Below are positions 31,400-40,479 of a stretch of 64,000 nt of DNA, piece by piece. The position numbers and the translations under genes are program-made. The stretch is from an uncultured Mycoplasmatota bacterium (GTDB taxonomy: Bacteria > Bacillota_I > Bacilli_A > RF39 > UBA660): positions 1 through 64,000 of the forward strand of contig CANSFI010000006.1 of assembly GCA_947646095.1 (NCBI GenBank), given 5' to 3'. Under the pieces are notes generated by a model, which saw nothing but the letters and a program-made list of their open reading frames with translations, was not told the origin of the DNA and did not search any database. Every line of letters begins with the position of its first letter. Within the stretch, counting starts at the first letter, position 1.

Positions 31400-31501
31400 T
31401 AGCGTGATAATATCACGCGGATGTTCTTATGCAAAACTGGTATAAGAGCATTCAACCAAAACCCCCTGAAGGAGCACGATTAGTTGTGCTCCACTTTTTT
31501 T
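31400..31501 (+). ncRNA. Putative small RNA: two hairpins, C-rich single-stranded stretch, intrinsic terminator
   Basis: gcgtgataatatcacgc; tgttcttatgc/gtataagagca; AACCCCCTGAA; ggagcac-gattagtt-gtgctccactttttt; no ORF. Confidence 0.65.
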
Positions 31502-31552
31502 GCCCTTAATTTATAAGGGTTTCTCGAAAAACCAAAACTAAAAAATGTGCTT

Positions 31553-31574
31553 TAGGTAGCAATTAGGTAGCATT
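31553..31574 (+). repeat. Tandem arm-like repeat, left end of element 1
   Basis: t-AGGTAGCA-att-AGGTAGCA, 11-bp period, matched at 39758-39776. Confidence 0.7.
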
Positions 31575-31647
31575 TTTTAGTTTTTTGATTATTTAAAAGC
31601 ATAAAAAAATAAGGAACTTGGCATATTAACCAAATTCCTTATTTCTA

Positions 31648-32820
31648 TTATAAACTCATTTCAAAGTCATCTTTATTGTTGATATTATCACAATCAATAT
31701 TTTGTTCTCTAGTATCATTTAATTTATCAATAAGACCAATGATATTGTCTAGTTTGTTCTTAAACATATGAGAATAGGTGTTTAATGTTTCATCAATTTT
31801 AGAGTGTCCTAGATATTTAGCAACAAGTGTTATGTCTGCACCATTATTGATAAGCAATGAAGCACAGGAATGCCTAAAATCGTGGATTCGAATAACTTTA
31901 ACACCTGCCTCTTTACATTTATTGTTTTTTCTTCTTCTAATGACATCATCTCCAAGAGGGGTAGCATTACCAAATATAAACCATTCTTCTTGAAAATTAG
32001 TATAACTCATAGCATTTTTTTTCAACTCTTTTAAATCATTTACTAATTCTTTTGGTATAGGTAGTGTTCTATTGCTTGTTAGAGTTTTAGGGCTTGTAAT
32101 CGTGTATTTTTTCCTGTTTACATTATCGTTAAGCCCTTTATTTATTCTAATTGTATTATTTGTAAAATTAATGTCATTCCAATTTAATGCTCGTGCTTCT
32201 CCTTTACGAAGTCCACAAAAGTATAAAGTTTTAAATAAGCACTTGAAAGTTAAGTTATCTTCTTTAGCGATAAATTTGCTAAATTCATCATAAGTCCAAA
32301 ATTCCATTTCCTTTTTAATTTCATTTGGATCTGTGAAGTTTGTCATTTTAGGATAAATTTCATTAAAATTTAAACCATACCACTTTGTACCAAAATTCAT
32401 AATTGTTTTTAAGAATTTATAAATATAGTTCCTAGTTCTATTTGATAAGGGATATTCTAAAATCTTTTTTCTCCACATTTCAAAGTGTTGTAAACTAAAA
32501 TCTTTAACCTTGATATTATCTAAAAGAGCCATATATCGCATTCTATCTTTATAGGTATTTAAAGTAGTTTCTTTTACTTTATCTTTTTGATATTCATAAA
32601 AGGCAAGATATAACTCTTTGAAAGTCATATTATTATCAGGTCTATATTTATCAAATTCTAAAGCAAAAACTTTTTCTGCTTCTTGAGCCTCTTTTTTGTT
32701 AAGAAATTTTTTTGATTTATATTGTTTTGTTTTACCATTTAAGTCTTTGTATCGTGTATAAAAAATCCATTTGCGACCATCTTTAGTCCATTCTTTTTTA
32801 TTCAATAAAATAACTGCCAT
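31648..32820 (-). CDS. int: Tyrosine site-specific recombinase/integrase
   Basis: GLRKGEARALNW, HDFRHSCASLLI, YLGHSKIDETLNTYSH. Confidence 0.95.
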   Translation of the reverse strand: MAVILLNKKEWTKDGRKWIFYTRYKDLNGKTKQYKSKKFLNKKEAQEAEKVFALEFDKYRPDNNMTFKELYLAFYEYQKDKVKETTLNTYKDRMRYMALLDNIKVKDFSLQHFEMWRKKILEYPLSNRTRNYIYKFLKTIMNFGTKWYGLNFNEIYPKMTNFTDPNEIKKEMEFWTYDEFSKFIAKEDNLTFKCLFKTLYFCGLRKGEARALNWNDINFTNNTIRINKGLNDNVNRKKYTITSPKTLTSNRTLPIPKELVNDLKELKKNAMSYTNFQEEWFIFGNATPLGDDVIRRRKNNKCKEAGVKVIRIHDFRHSCASLLINNGADITLVAKYLGHSKIDETLNTYSHMFKNKLDNIIGLIDKLNDTREQNIDCDNINNKDDFEMSL

Positions 32821-32824
32821 ATTA

Positions 32825-33031
32825 TCACAACCTTTCCATTTCTAATTCATTTTTGTTAGTATTTTCTAAATTAAAAAGAACTTTTTTATGTTCTTCTAAA
32901 GCCATTGTATGGTATTTTATACTTTTTTCATCATTTCTAGCTTTATCTTCTTTAAGTGATAATTCTAGTGATTCAATTATCAATTTTTCTTTTTCAATAG
33001 TAGTGTTTTTATCAATAATAATTGCCATCAT
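32825..33031 (-). CDS. Small hypothetical protein of element 1
   Basis: Compact gene context between int and mob. Confidence 0.6.
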   Translation of the reverse strand: MMAIIIDKNTTIEKEKLIIESLELSLKEDKARNDEKSIKYHTMALEEHKKVLFNLENTNKNELEMERL

Positions 33032-33045
33032 ATAAATGCTCCTTT

Positions 33046-34479
33046 CTACATTCCAATTTCATAATCATCTTTGTCTTTATCGTTATTTTTGTTATAGTAA
33101 CCATAGTTAATTGCGTCAGCAATATCTTCATAATCTTCTAAACGTTCTTTTGGTTTATCTCTATCTAAAACTTTGTCGATTGCCTTACACATTTTTTTAA
33201 ATAAATTTTTCCATTTCTCAACTTCTTTTTCAAATTTTATTTTCAAATTATCAATAGTATTATTTAAAATATCTACTAATTCACTTAATCTACCAATCTC
33301 TTGCTCTTGTTCATTGATAGTAGATTTTTGCTCCTTAATGATTTTATTTTTCTTGATTAGTTCGCTGTTATTTTTAAAAGTCTTATTTTCTTTTGTTAAT
33401 TTTTCAATCATTAAATCTTTGTTATTATTATCAGTAGATAGAATAACAACTTTGTTTTCTAGTCCTTTGGTGTATTCTATAATTTTAGAAACATCATTTT
33501 CTTTGAATCCACCAAGTTTTCTTTTTATAGGATTTAGTAAATCATTATCAACCTCTTTTTCTAGGTTTTTAAGACCATTTTTGGAGTTTTCAATTATTTG
33601 TAAGGTATTTTCCTTTTCTTTGTTTAATTCTTCTAATTCAGCCTTTTTTTCGGCTATATCATACTCTAATTTAGATTGATTTTGTTTGTTTGCTCCAATA
33701 TCTCCTCGATAGAGATTAAATCCTTTTTCAGTTATAAATTTATTAAAGTCATTTTGCATTTGATGAAAAGATAATTTACCACCTTTTTGTTTCCAAAATT
33801 GATCGCAATTTAGAAATTTGCCTTTGACTTCCTCATAGACAATTTTACCTTTGCTATCACGAAGTAATTTTGGAACAATAGTAGTAGAACCATCTTTCTT
33901 TTTAACTTCTTCTTTAACAACATTCCCATCTTTGTCTTTGATATAGCATTTTCTTTTAACCATATCTACAACAGGCAGAAAATATGCTTGAAGATGGGGT
34001 GTATCTTCATCATAGTGGATTTGTGCAAGAAGTATGTTTTCTTCACCCACATAATCTTTTAGAAATTCCATACAGGAATCAAAAAAGAAAGATACAGCAT
34101 TTGGTATATCTTCCTTTGATTTGATTTTTGGTATCATAACTGCTTGACCTTTTTTATCTCCTGTATGATAAGTTCTACCACTATCTATAAATTCCATTCC
34201 TAGTGCTTGAAAAAATTCAGGACCACTCGTAAATGTTACACCATTTAATAGATTAGTTTTTGTTCTATCTAAATATTCTATTTTTCTTTTTTTTAAATTG
34301 TATTTCACTTCTTGATATAAATTATTTTGAGTAAGTGAAACATATTCTATATTATATTCTCTACGTTCTATATCATAATTACCTGTACCTTTTCGGTCTT
34401 TCATTTCTACACCGATATTATAGAGATCATCTTTTTTATATTGTGTTTCTACTCGTACAACTTGTTTGCCATCATACAT
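33046..34479 (-). CDS. mob: MobV/Pre-type plasmid mobilization relaxase
   Basis: ILLAQIHYDEDTPHLQAYFLPV HxDE..PH motif; long C-terminal coiled coil. Confidence 0.9.
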   Translation of the reverse strand: MYDGKQVVRVETQYKKDDLYNIGVEMKDRKGTGNYDIERREYNIEYVSLTQNNLYQEVKYNLKKRKIEYLDRTKTNLLNGVTFTSGPEFFQALGMEFIDSGRTYHTGDKKGQAVMIPKIKSKEDIPNAVSFFFDSCMEFLKDYVGEENILLAQIHYDEDTPHLQAYFLPVVDMVKRKCYIKDKDGNVVKEEVKKKDGSTTIVPKLLRDSKGKIVYEEVKGKFLNCDQFWKQKGGKLSFHQMQNDFNKFITEKGFNLYRGDIGANKQNQSKLEYDIAEKKAELEELNKEKENTLQIIENSKNGLKNLEKEVDNDLLNPIKRKLGGFKENDVSKIIEYTKGLENKVVILSTDNNNKDLMIEKLTKENKTFKNNSELIKKNKIIKEQKSTINEQEQEIGRLSELVDILNNTIDNLKIKFEKEVEKWKNLFKKMCKAIDKVLDRDKPKERLEDYEDIADAINYGYYNKNNDKDKDDYEIGM

Positions 34480-34509
34480 TTAATTCCTCCTTTGCTCTTG
34501 CTTCTTTGA

Positions 34510-34585
34510 GGGGAAGGTCATTTATTGACCTATCTCACTAGGGCATAGCCCACGTGAGATTAGGGAACTCCCTAATAACCCCTTG
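34510..34585. other. Candidate oriT region with nested inverted repeats
   Basis: ctcac-ta-gggc-ata-gccc-ac-gtgag and tagggaactcccta directly upstream of mob. Confidence 0.45.
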
Positions 34586-34818
34586 CTTGTTTAATCGCAA
34601 AACACCTAAACTATCGTAAAGGTGTAATGCTTATAAACAAGATTAAATAATAAGCACCTACTAGGTACTTATCATTTAATAAATTATGAAAGAGTAGTAC
34701 TTTTCATAATTGTAAAAATATTCACTATCGCCACTTTCATTGCTTCGCAACAAAACGTGCCTCGTTCATTTTTTACCTATAACTTTTTTAAAAAAAGTTA
34801 CAAAAACTTTAACGAAAA

Positions 34819-35772
34819 TTATTCATTTTCGTTAATTGGTTCTTCATATTTTGCATAATAATTACGTTTTTTCCCAACACGTTTTTCTTCAATATGAAGT
34901 CCTTCCTTTTCTAAAATATCTAGGTTTCCATTAATTAATTTCCCAAATACTGATGGAGTGATTTGTAAGTTTAACTTGCTTGTCATTTCACTCATGGTAA
35001 AGGAAAATTCTTTTTGTTTAATCGCATAATTTAGAAAAGTTAGTATATTATAATTTAAGTCATCGCTCTCGACTTCTGATAGTTCAAATAATAAATTTTC
35101 ATTTCGCTTAAGAACTAAATCTAATCCCTCATAGTCTCTACTTTCGTAATTTAAAAGTATTTTATTCTTTATGTTGGAATCTTGTTTTAAAGTGATTTTT
35201 CCATCAACCAATCCATCAATAGCAGTACTACCTAATGAAGTATTATTTTTATTCAAGTGATGGACTAGAAGAATAGTAAAATCATACTTTTTACATAATT
35301 CTCTAAATTTTGGGAAAACAACTTGTCCTATATCTTGATAGTTATTTAAGTCATAGCCATTGTTTAAATCAATGCCACTAAACATATCTATGATTACAAA
35401 GTGACCTTTGTAGTCATTAGAAAATGTTTGAAATTGTAGTTGTAAATCCATTAAATTTAGTTTTCTTTCACTTGGATTTTGTTCTATCATAACGAAATTA
35501 TCATCATTAAATTGTAAGTTCATCTTATCAATTCTATCAACTAATTGCGTAGAATTCATTTCTGTGCTAATATATAAGACAGGAGATGGACTTGTCCTAA
35601 ATCCTAAAAAATTTGTTCCTGTTGCAATAGAGTTGGCAAGTTGTAACGCCAATAATGACTTACCAACTTTTGGTCTAGCAACAAGACAATATAATCCTTT
35701 AGATTTCATTAGGTTATCAACTATGAAGTCTTTTTTTGTTGCTTCTTTTCTCATTTCACTTATTGTTTTCAT
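34819..35772 (-). CDS. RepA/RecA-like AAA ATPase (AAA_25 type)
   Basis: LVARPKVGKSLLALQLA Walker A; VIIDMFSGID Walker B; LLVHHLNK. Confidence 0.85.
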   Translation of the reverse strand: MKTISEMRKEATKKDFIVDNLMKSKGLYCLVARPKVGKSLLALQLANSIATGTNFLGFRTSPSPVLYISTEMNSTQLVDRIDKMNLQFNDDNFVMIEQNPSERKLNLMDLQLQFQTFSNDYKGHFVIIDMFSGIDLNNGYDLNNYQDIGQVVFPKFRELCKKYDFTILLVHHLNKNNTSLGSTAIDGLVDGKITLKQDSNIKNKILLNYESRDYEGLDLVLKRNENLLFELSEVESDDLNYNILTFLNYAIKQKEFSFTMSEMTSKLNLQITPSVFGKLINGNLDILEKEGLHIEEKRVGKKRNYYAKYEEPINENE

Positions 35773-35785
35773 TTAAAACTCCTTT

Positions 35786-36025
35786 CTAGTTAATAACTTC
35801 TTTTGCCATTTTTTGAAGATAACTTATATTTATTTTGAGATAACTTACAACTTCATCCATAGGAAGTAATTTGTTAGGAAGTAAATAGCCTTTGTTTTCT
35901 AAATCAATTCTTATTTCATTTTTCAACTTGATAGCATTATTTTTTCCTAGCCCTGTAAGTTTTCTTAAATCATTTAGATCACACCATTGTTTTGATATTA
36001 AATTTAAAGTCTCTCTTGCATTCAT
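35786..36025 (-). CDS. Small DNA-binding/DUF3173-like protein
   Basis: LRKLTGLGKNNAIKLKNEIRIDLENKG. Confidence 0.55.
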   Translation of the reverse strand: MNARETLNLISKQWCDLNDLRKLTGLGKNNAIKLKNEIRIDLENKGYLLPNKLLPMDEVVSYLKINISYLQKMAKEVIN

Positions 36026-36399
36026 TGATTCACCTCTCTTTCTCTATACTATTGATGGTTTTAGTGTTACCAACAACTCCCTTTAAGGATGTATATATAG
36101 TGATTAGCCATATATGTAACGAAGATTTTAGTTAATCTACAACTCTCGTGCCAATAGAGGTATTTTGCCTTGCATTTGTTTAACGAGTCGGCAGAGTATC
36201 GGCGATGTCCAACTCTATTTAATTGTCAAAGAACTATTGAGGTTGTAAAAATGTTAAAATTGCAACCTTTAAGTTAATAATAAATCAACAAAAATTATTT
36301 GTCAATAAAAAAGTCGCAATTTTTATTAAAAAATAACTAAAAAGTTGCAAAAAGAATTAAAATGTGTTATATTTATATTGCGAAAGGAGTTTTATTCGT

Positions 36400-36921
36400 A
36401 TGAAAGACAATAATGAGACTGTTGGGCAAATGATAGCTCGAGCAAGAGAAGAGAAACACTTATCTAAAAGAGAACTTGCTAGAATTGCTAAAATAAGTGA
36501 TACTGAACTTGCTAGAATTGAATCAGGAGAAAGAGAAATACCAAATCCAAAAACATTAAGAAAGATTAGTACACATATAGGAATAAACTACAATGATTTA
36601 ATGTATGCAGCAGGACTAGGTTTTCAAGTAACTTCTTTAAATCCGTTTTTAATTAACTACTACGAACATTTAAAAGGAGATCAAATTGTCGATGCCATTT
36701 TAAATACTACATCAATGATTAAAAATTGGGAAGAATTAGTAACTAATTTTAAAGAAAGATTAGAAAAGGAAAAACTAACTGATTCTGAAAGAGAGGTAAT
36801 TTCACAAACGATTGAAGATACCGAATATCAAATTGAAACAGCAAAAGAAATTGTAAATGTTTTAAATAGTGCAAGAAGAAAGGAGGCAGTTGAAAATGAT
36901 AAAAAAAAGCAAAAGGATTAG
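36400..36921 (+). CDS. XRE-family regulator of element 1
   Basis: REKHLSKRELARIAKISDTELARIESGEREIPNPKTLRKI; SD AAAGGAG. Confidence 0.9.
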   Translation: MKDNNETVGQMIARAREEKHLSKRELARIAKISDTELARIESGEREIPNPKTLRKISTHIGINYNDLMYAAGLGFQVTSLNPFLINYYEHLKGDQIVDAILNTTSMIKNWEELVTNFKERLEKEKLTDSEREVISQTIEDTEYQIETAKEIVNVLNSARRKEAVENDKKKQKD

Positions 36922-37360
36922 TATAGGTGCTTTGTTAGTAAATTTGATTTTATTAACGTTGGCAATTTTGTGTACTATTTTAAAGAAAGATATATTTTAT
37001 GCTTGGTATTGGATGTTGGTTACTTTAATGTTATTATTTGAAGTGTTATATGTGTTTATTTGGAGTAAAGTTGGAAGAAACCTTGATAAACATAAATCAA
37101 ATACTATTAACAGATCGTTTAATGATGTAACAGCAGTATCTATCGTTTTAAGTGGTCTAATATATTTAGTGGTATTATTTTGTGAATTTTACAATAAGAG
37201 TATAAGTGCAAGTTCCTATGCTATATGGAGTATGTATCTTCTTATGAGTGTTGCAGTATTATTTAATTATCTTGCAGTATATAATGCCAATAAAGAAACA
37301 AAAGAACTTGTTGAAAAAATGTTTAATAAGAAAAATGACAGGAATGACAGGAAAAAATAG
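36896..37360 (+). CDS. Small membrane protein
   Basis: Several TM segments; start MIKKSKRISIG overlaps upstream gene. Confidence 0.65.
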   Translation: MIKKSKRISIGALLVNLILLTLAILCTILKKDIFYAWYWMLVTLMLLFEVLYVFIWSKVGRNLDKHKSNTINRSFNDVTAVSIVLSGLIYLVVLFCEFYNKSISASSYAIWSMYLLMSVAVLFNYLAVYNANKETKELVEKMFNKKNDRNDRKK

Positions 37361-37560
37361 GAGTACCCCTCCCAAAATTTGCTGTCATGCTGTCATAGGT
37401 ATTTTAAAAGGAGCATAAAAATTGCTCCTTTTTGCATATATAATTTAACATTTTGTATATTATTTTTATATTTGAATATACTATCACTATGAGATAGTGA
37501 GTTTAAGCTATTTTCCTTAATTTGCTGATAAAATTTATATGGTGGTAGATGATGAGACTT

Positions 37561-37764
37561 AATATGAAAGACTATACCAAAGGCGAGGCTATTAGAATTA
37601 TACGTGAATGGACTAATCTTACTCAAAAAGACTTTGCTAAACGTATTGGAAAATCAAAGCGAACGATAGAACAATACGAAGCAGGTACAGTCAATTATGG
37701 AGTAGAGGTCTTAAAAACCATAGCCAAAGAGTTTGATATAGATATTATAATTGAGAAAAAATGA
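37561..37764 (+). CDS. XRE-family HTH protein
   Basis: IREWTNLTQKDFAKRIGKSKRTIEQYEAG. Confidence 0.85.
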   Translation, partial: NMKDYTKGEAIRIIREWTNLTQKDFAKRIGKSKRTIEQYEAGTVNYGVEVLKTIAKEFDIDIIIEKK

Positions 37765-38223
37765 TTATTTAGTAATTTTAATTATACTATAATAGTCTAG
37801 CAAAATATCAAATATTGTATCTAGTGTTTTTGAAGTATCTTCTTCGTTATATTTTTGTGGTAAAGAAGAAAGAGATTTAAGCAAAGTGGTTGTTGTGTTA
37901 CTACTTTGTTTATTTTTTATATCATCATTTACAATTTTAAAGCAATCTTCAATTAAGTCTTTACTAGGTTTATTGTAACAAAATGATTTATATATAATAA
38001 ATTCCATATCATCATCTGTAATACTTGCTGAAAGAATATGACAGAATTTTTCATATACCCCATTTATTATTTTATCGACAAATGGCATAAGTTCTTCTAA
38101 TCGACTTTCAGGAATAATAATTCCAAAATAGCCACCTAGTGCAGTTGCTTTAAGGTCTATTAACCCTGTTAAATCATTATATGCTTGATTTACTACTTGA
38201 TTGATTATGGTATTGTTATCCAT
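37765..38223 (-). CDS. Hypothetical protein
   Basis: ORF with plausible start and stop, convergent with 37561-37764. Confidence 0.55.
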   Translation of the reverse strand: MDNNTIINQVVNQAYNDLTGLIDLKATALGGYFGIIIPESRLEELMPFVDKIINGVYEKFCHILSASITDDDMEFIIYKSFCYNKPSKDLIEDCFKIVNDDIKNKQSSNTTTTLLKSLSSLPQKYNEEDTSKTLDTIFDILLDYYSIIKITK

Positions 38224-38351
38224 AAATCCTCCTTTCGCAATGTAGTGAAGTCACTACCATATAAGTATAACATAATTCAGTTAGTTAGGCACAAAAGGTT
38301 GCTTATTTATGAATTTTTTTCTTCTATAATTTTTATTAGGAGAGTGATATT

Positions 38352-38588
38352 TTGAATCAGTATGCTGACTTTAATGAAAATATTAAGGCTGTTATCTGTC
38401 AAAACATCAAAAAATATAGAAATGAAAAAGGTGTAAGATTGATGGATCTTGCTGAAAAATTAGATGTATCAGTTAATCATCTAAAACGTATTGAGTCGGC
38501 GAATGATAGAAATAACATATCACTTATGACTTTATACAAGATTTCTATAATATTAGGTGTTAGAATAGATAAATTTTTTGAAGAATAA
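38352..38588 (+). CDS. XRE-family HTH protein
   Basis: NEKGVRLMDLAEKLDVSVNHLKRIESANDRNNISLMTLYKISIILGV. Confidence 0.85.
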   Translation: MNQYADFNENIKAVICQNIKKYRNEKGVRLMDLAEKLDVSVNHLKRIESANDRNNISLMTLYKISIILGVRIDKFFEE

Positions 38589-38682
38589 GAGTAGAATCGG
38601 TTTAGATTTTGCTTTTTTAATGCTATAATGTATATATCAACGTGTTATTCTAATAATAGATTTTTGAAATGGAGGAGTGATT

Positions 38683-39714
38683 ATGAAAAAAATACTATTA
38701 TCAATTTTAATATGTGGGATTATGGTTTTGGGAGTTGTAGGTTGTGGAAAGAAAGAACAAGAAAACGATAAGAAAACAACAGAGGATTATGATAAGGAAT
38801 TAGTGCAATGTTTAGAAAGTCAATTAGGAGGCTATCTTGTAACTGAAACAGATGATTTAATAGAAATACCTTTAAGTGAAATAAAAAGTAATGATAAAGA
38901 AAAAATTTCCTATTATAAAGGAGTATATGCTAGTAATCATCCAAATAATATTTATGTAATGGTTTACCCAAAAAATGGGACTTATGAATCTAGTGTAATG
39001 AAAGATTTTGATAAATATTTCTATAACAAATTTTCTATATATCAAACATATGAAAGTCCTTTAACTCCTACTATTTATATTCATAATCAAGACAATGATG
39101 TTGATTTTAAAGATATTGTTAATAAGTGTGTAGTTAAGAATAGCGATGATGGTAAATCGTTTCCAAATAATACATTAGATAAAATAAATAATACTACAAA
39201 AATAGTTATAAAATCTAATCAAGAAGAATTAGGAACAATAAGTGACAAAGACAAATTAACAGAAATTTTAAATGCTATTTCAAGTAGTAAACAATATGGA
39301 GACGCGTGCTTACTTGATAATTATGCGTTTGAATTTGAAATGCATGATAACAATAATAAATTGATTGATACAATTTATGTTTGGGGAGATGGCAATAGGT
39401 TAATTCCAAAAGACACGAAAGGTTGTTATTACTCAATATCTAATGGTACAGATTTAAGAAAAATCATTGAAAAAGAAACAAAATATATATTTTATGGCAT
39501 TTTGGATTATAGAGATAATGATAATCAAAAAGAACAATTAATCTACAAAGATGATAAAAATAGTTATTATATAAAGAGTGATGACACTAATGAAATAGCA
39601 ATCAAATTTATGTTAAACAATCAAATTATGACTCTTAAATATGCTTTAGAAAACAAATATATTTCAGCAGAAAAAGTGGCAAAAGATTATCCTGATGTAT
39701 TGATAAAAAAATAG
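38683..39714 (+). CDS. Putative lipoprotein cargo of element 1
   Basis: Lipobox-like GIMVLGVVGCGKK. Confidence 0.75.
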   Translation: MKKILLSILICGIMVLGVVGCGKKEQENDKKTTEDYDKELVQCLESQLGGYLVTETDDLIEIPLSEIKSNDKEKISYYKGVYASNHPNNIYVMVYPKNGTYESSVMKDFDKYFYNKFSIYQTYESPLTPTIYIHNQDNDVDFKDIVNKCVVKNSDDGKSFPNNTLDKINNTTKIVIKSNQEELGTISDKDKLTEILNAISSSKQYGDACLLDNYAFEFEMHDNNNKLIDTIYVWGDGNRLIPKDTKGCYYSISNGTDLRKIIEKETKYIFYGILDYRDNDNQKEQLIYKDDKNSYYIKSDDTNEIAIKFMLNNQIMTLKYALENKYISAEKVAKDYPDVLIKK

Positions 39715-39756
39715 AGTTTTATTATAGTAAATTACAAGTTGTTATTTTTGAATTTT

Positions 39757-39780
39757 CAGGTAGCATTTAGGTAGCAAAAT
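39757..39780 (+). repeat. Tandem arm-like repeat, right end of element 1
   Basis: c-AGGTAGCA-ttt-AGGTAGCA-aaat. Confidence 0.7.
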
Positions 39781-39890
39781 TCTAAACTTTTATATTTATG
39801 ATTTAATTTATTTTAATCAAAATTGGGAAAAAATAAACAAAATACAAAGAAAAATAAAGTTTTTAAAATTAAATAAACCAAAATTTAATA

Positions 39891-39932
39891 GCCCCCTGAA
39901 GAGGACATTTAACCGTGTCCTCATTTTTTTGT
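39891..39932 (+). terminator. Probable displaced native 3' end of the small RNA at attR
   Basis: gCCCCCTGAAGaggac-atttaacc-gtgtcctcattttttt, same layout as 31462-31501. Confidence 0.55.
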
Positions 39933-40019
39933 CCTAAAATAAGGGGGTGCAATAAATTTTATTTTATATTATTATATAAAGCAAAAATATTGAATTGTTT
40001 TAAATGGAAGGTGATATTA

Positions 40020-40157
40020 TGACTGAGATTGAAGAAGATATTTTTGATATTGCTAAAATTGATGAGATAGATATTCGTCCTAAAACAATAAATGGATTGA
40101 TAAAACAGAAGGAATATAAGGAAATAATGCATAACATCAATTATGATTGGCTTTAAT
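40020..40157 (+). CDS. Small hypothetical protein (45 aa)
   Basis: GGAAGGTGATATTATG; MTEIEEDIFDIAKIDEIDIRPKTINGLIKQKEYKEIMHNINYDWL*; followed by terminator agattaccaa...ttggtagtctttttt. Confidence 0.5.
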
Positions 40158-40479
40158 TACAGTTTTTTGGGGGAGATTACCAAGTTAAAATTGGTAGTCT
40201 TTTTTGAAGTATAAAAAAAACAACTCTGTACTAGCAGTTGTTATAATTTGATAATTATTGAAAGCATTTTAAATATTTCTTTTTACTATTATATGTTCGA
40301 AATATAGATTCATAATTTGTATTAAAATATTTGGTGTCTTCTTCATAAAAATACTCTGATGTGTGTTTTTTTTCTATATTTGCTCATTTCAATATGACTA
40401 TTTATGAAAAAGTTATATAGTTTTTTGACTATCTTTTTATAAGTTCTTAAATGTCGTTATAACCTTTATTTATAAGCAT

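Larger units (their letters stand above)
31462..39901. mobile_element. Integrative mobilizable element 1 (tyrosine integrase + MobV relaxase + AAA ATPase)
   Basis: 10-bp candidate core CCCCCTGAAG at 31462-31471 and 39892-39901; tandem aggtagca repeats inside both ends; gene content. Confidence 0.75.

Noticed and set aside
31400-31501. T-box or classical riboswitch interpretation of the sRNA
   Set aside because: No T-box GGTGGnACCGCG-like motif and no downstream gene in the same orientation (30740 is minus, int is minus).
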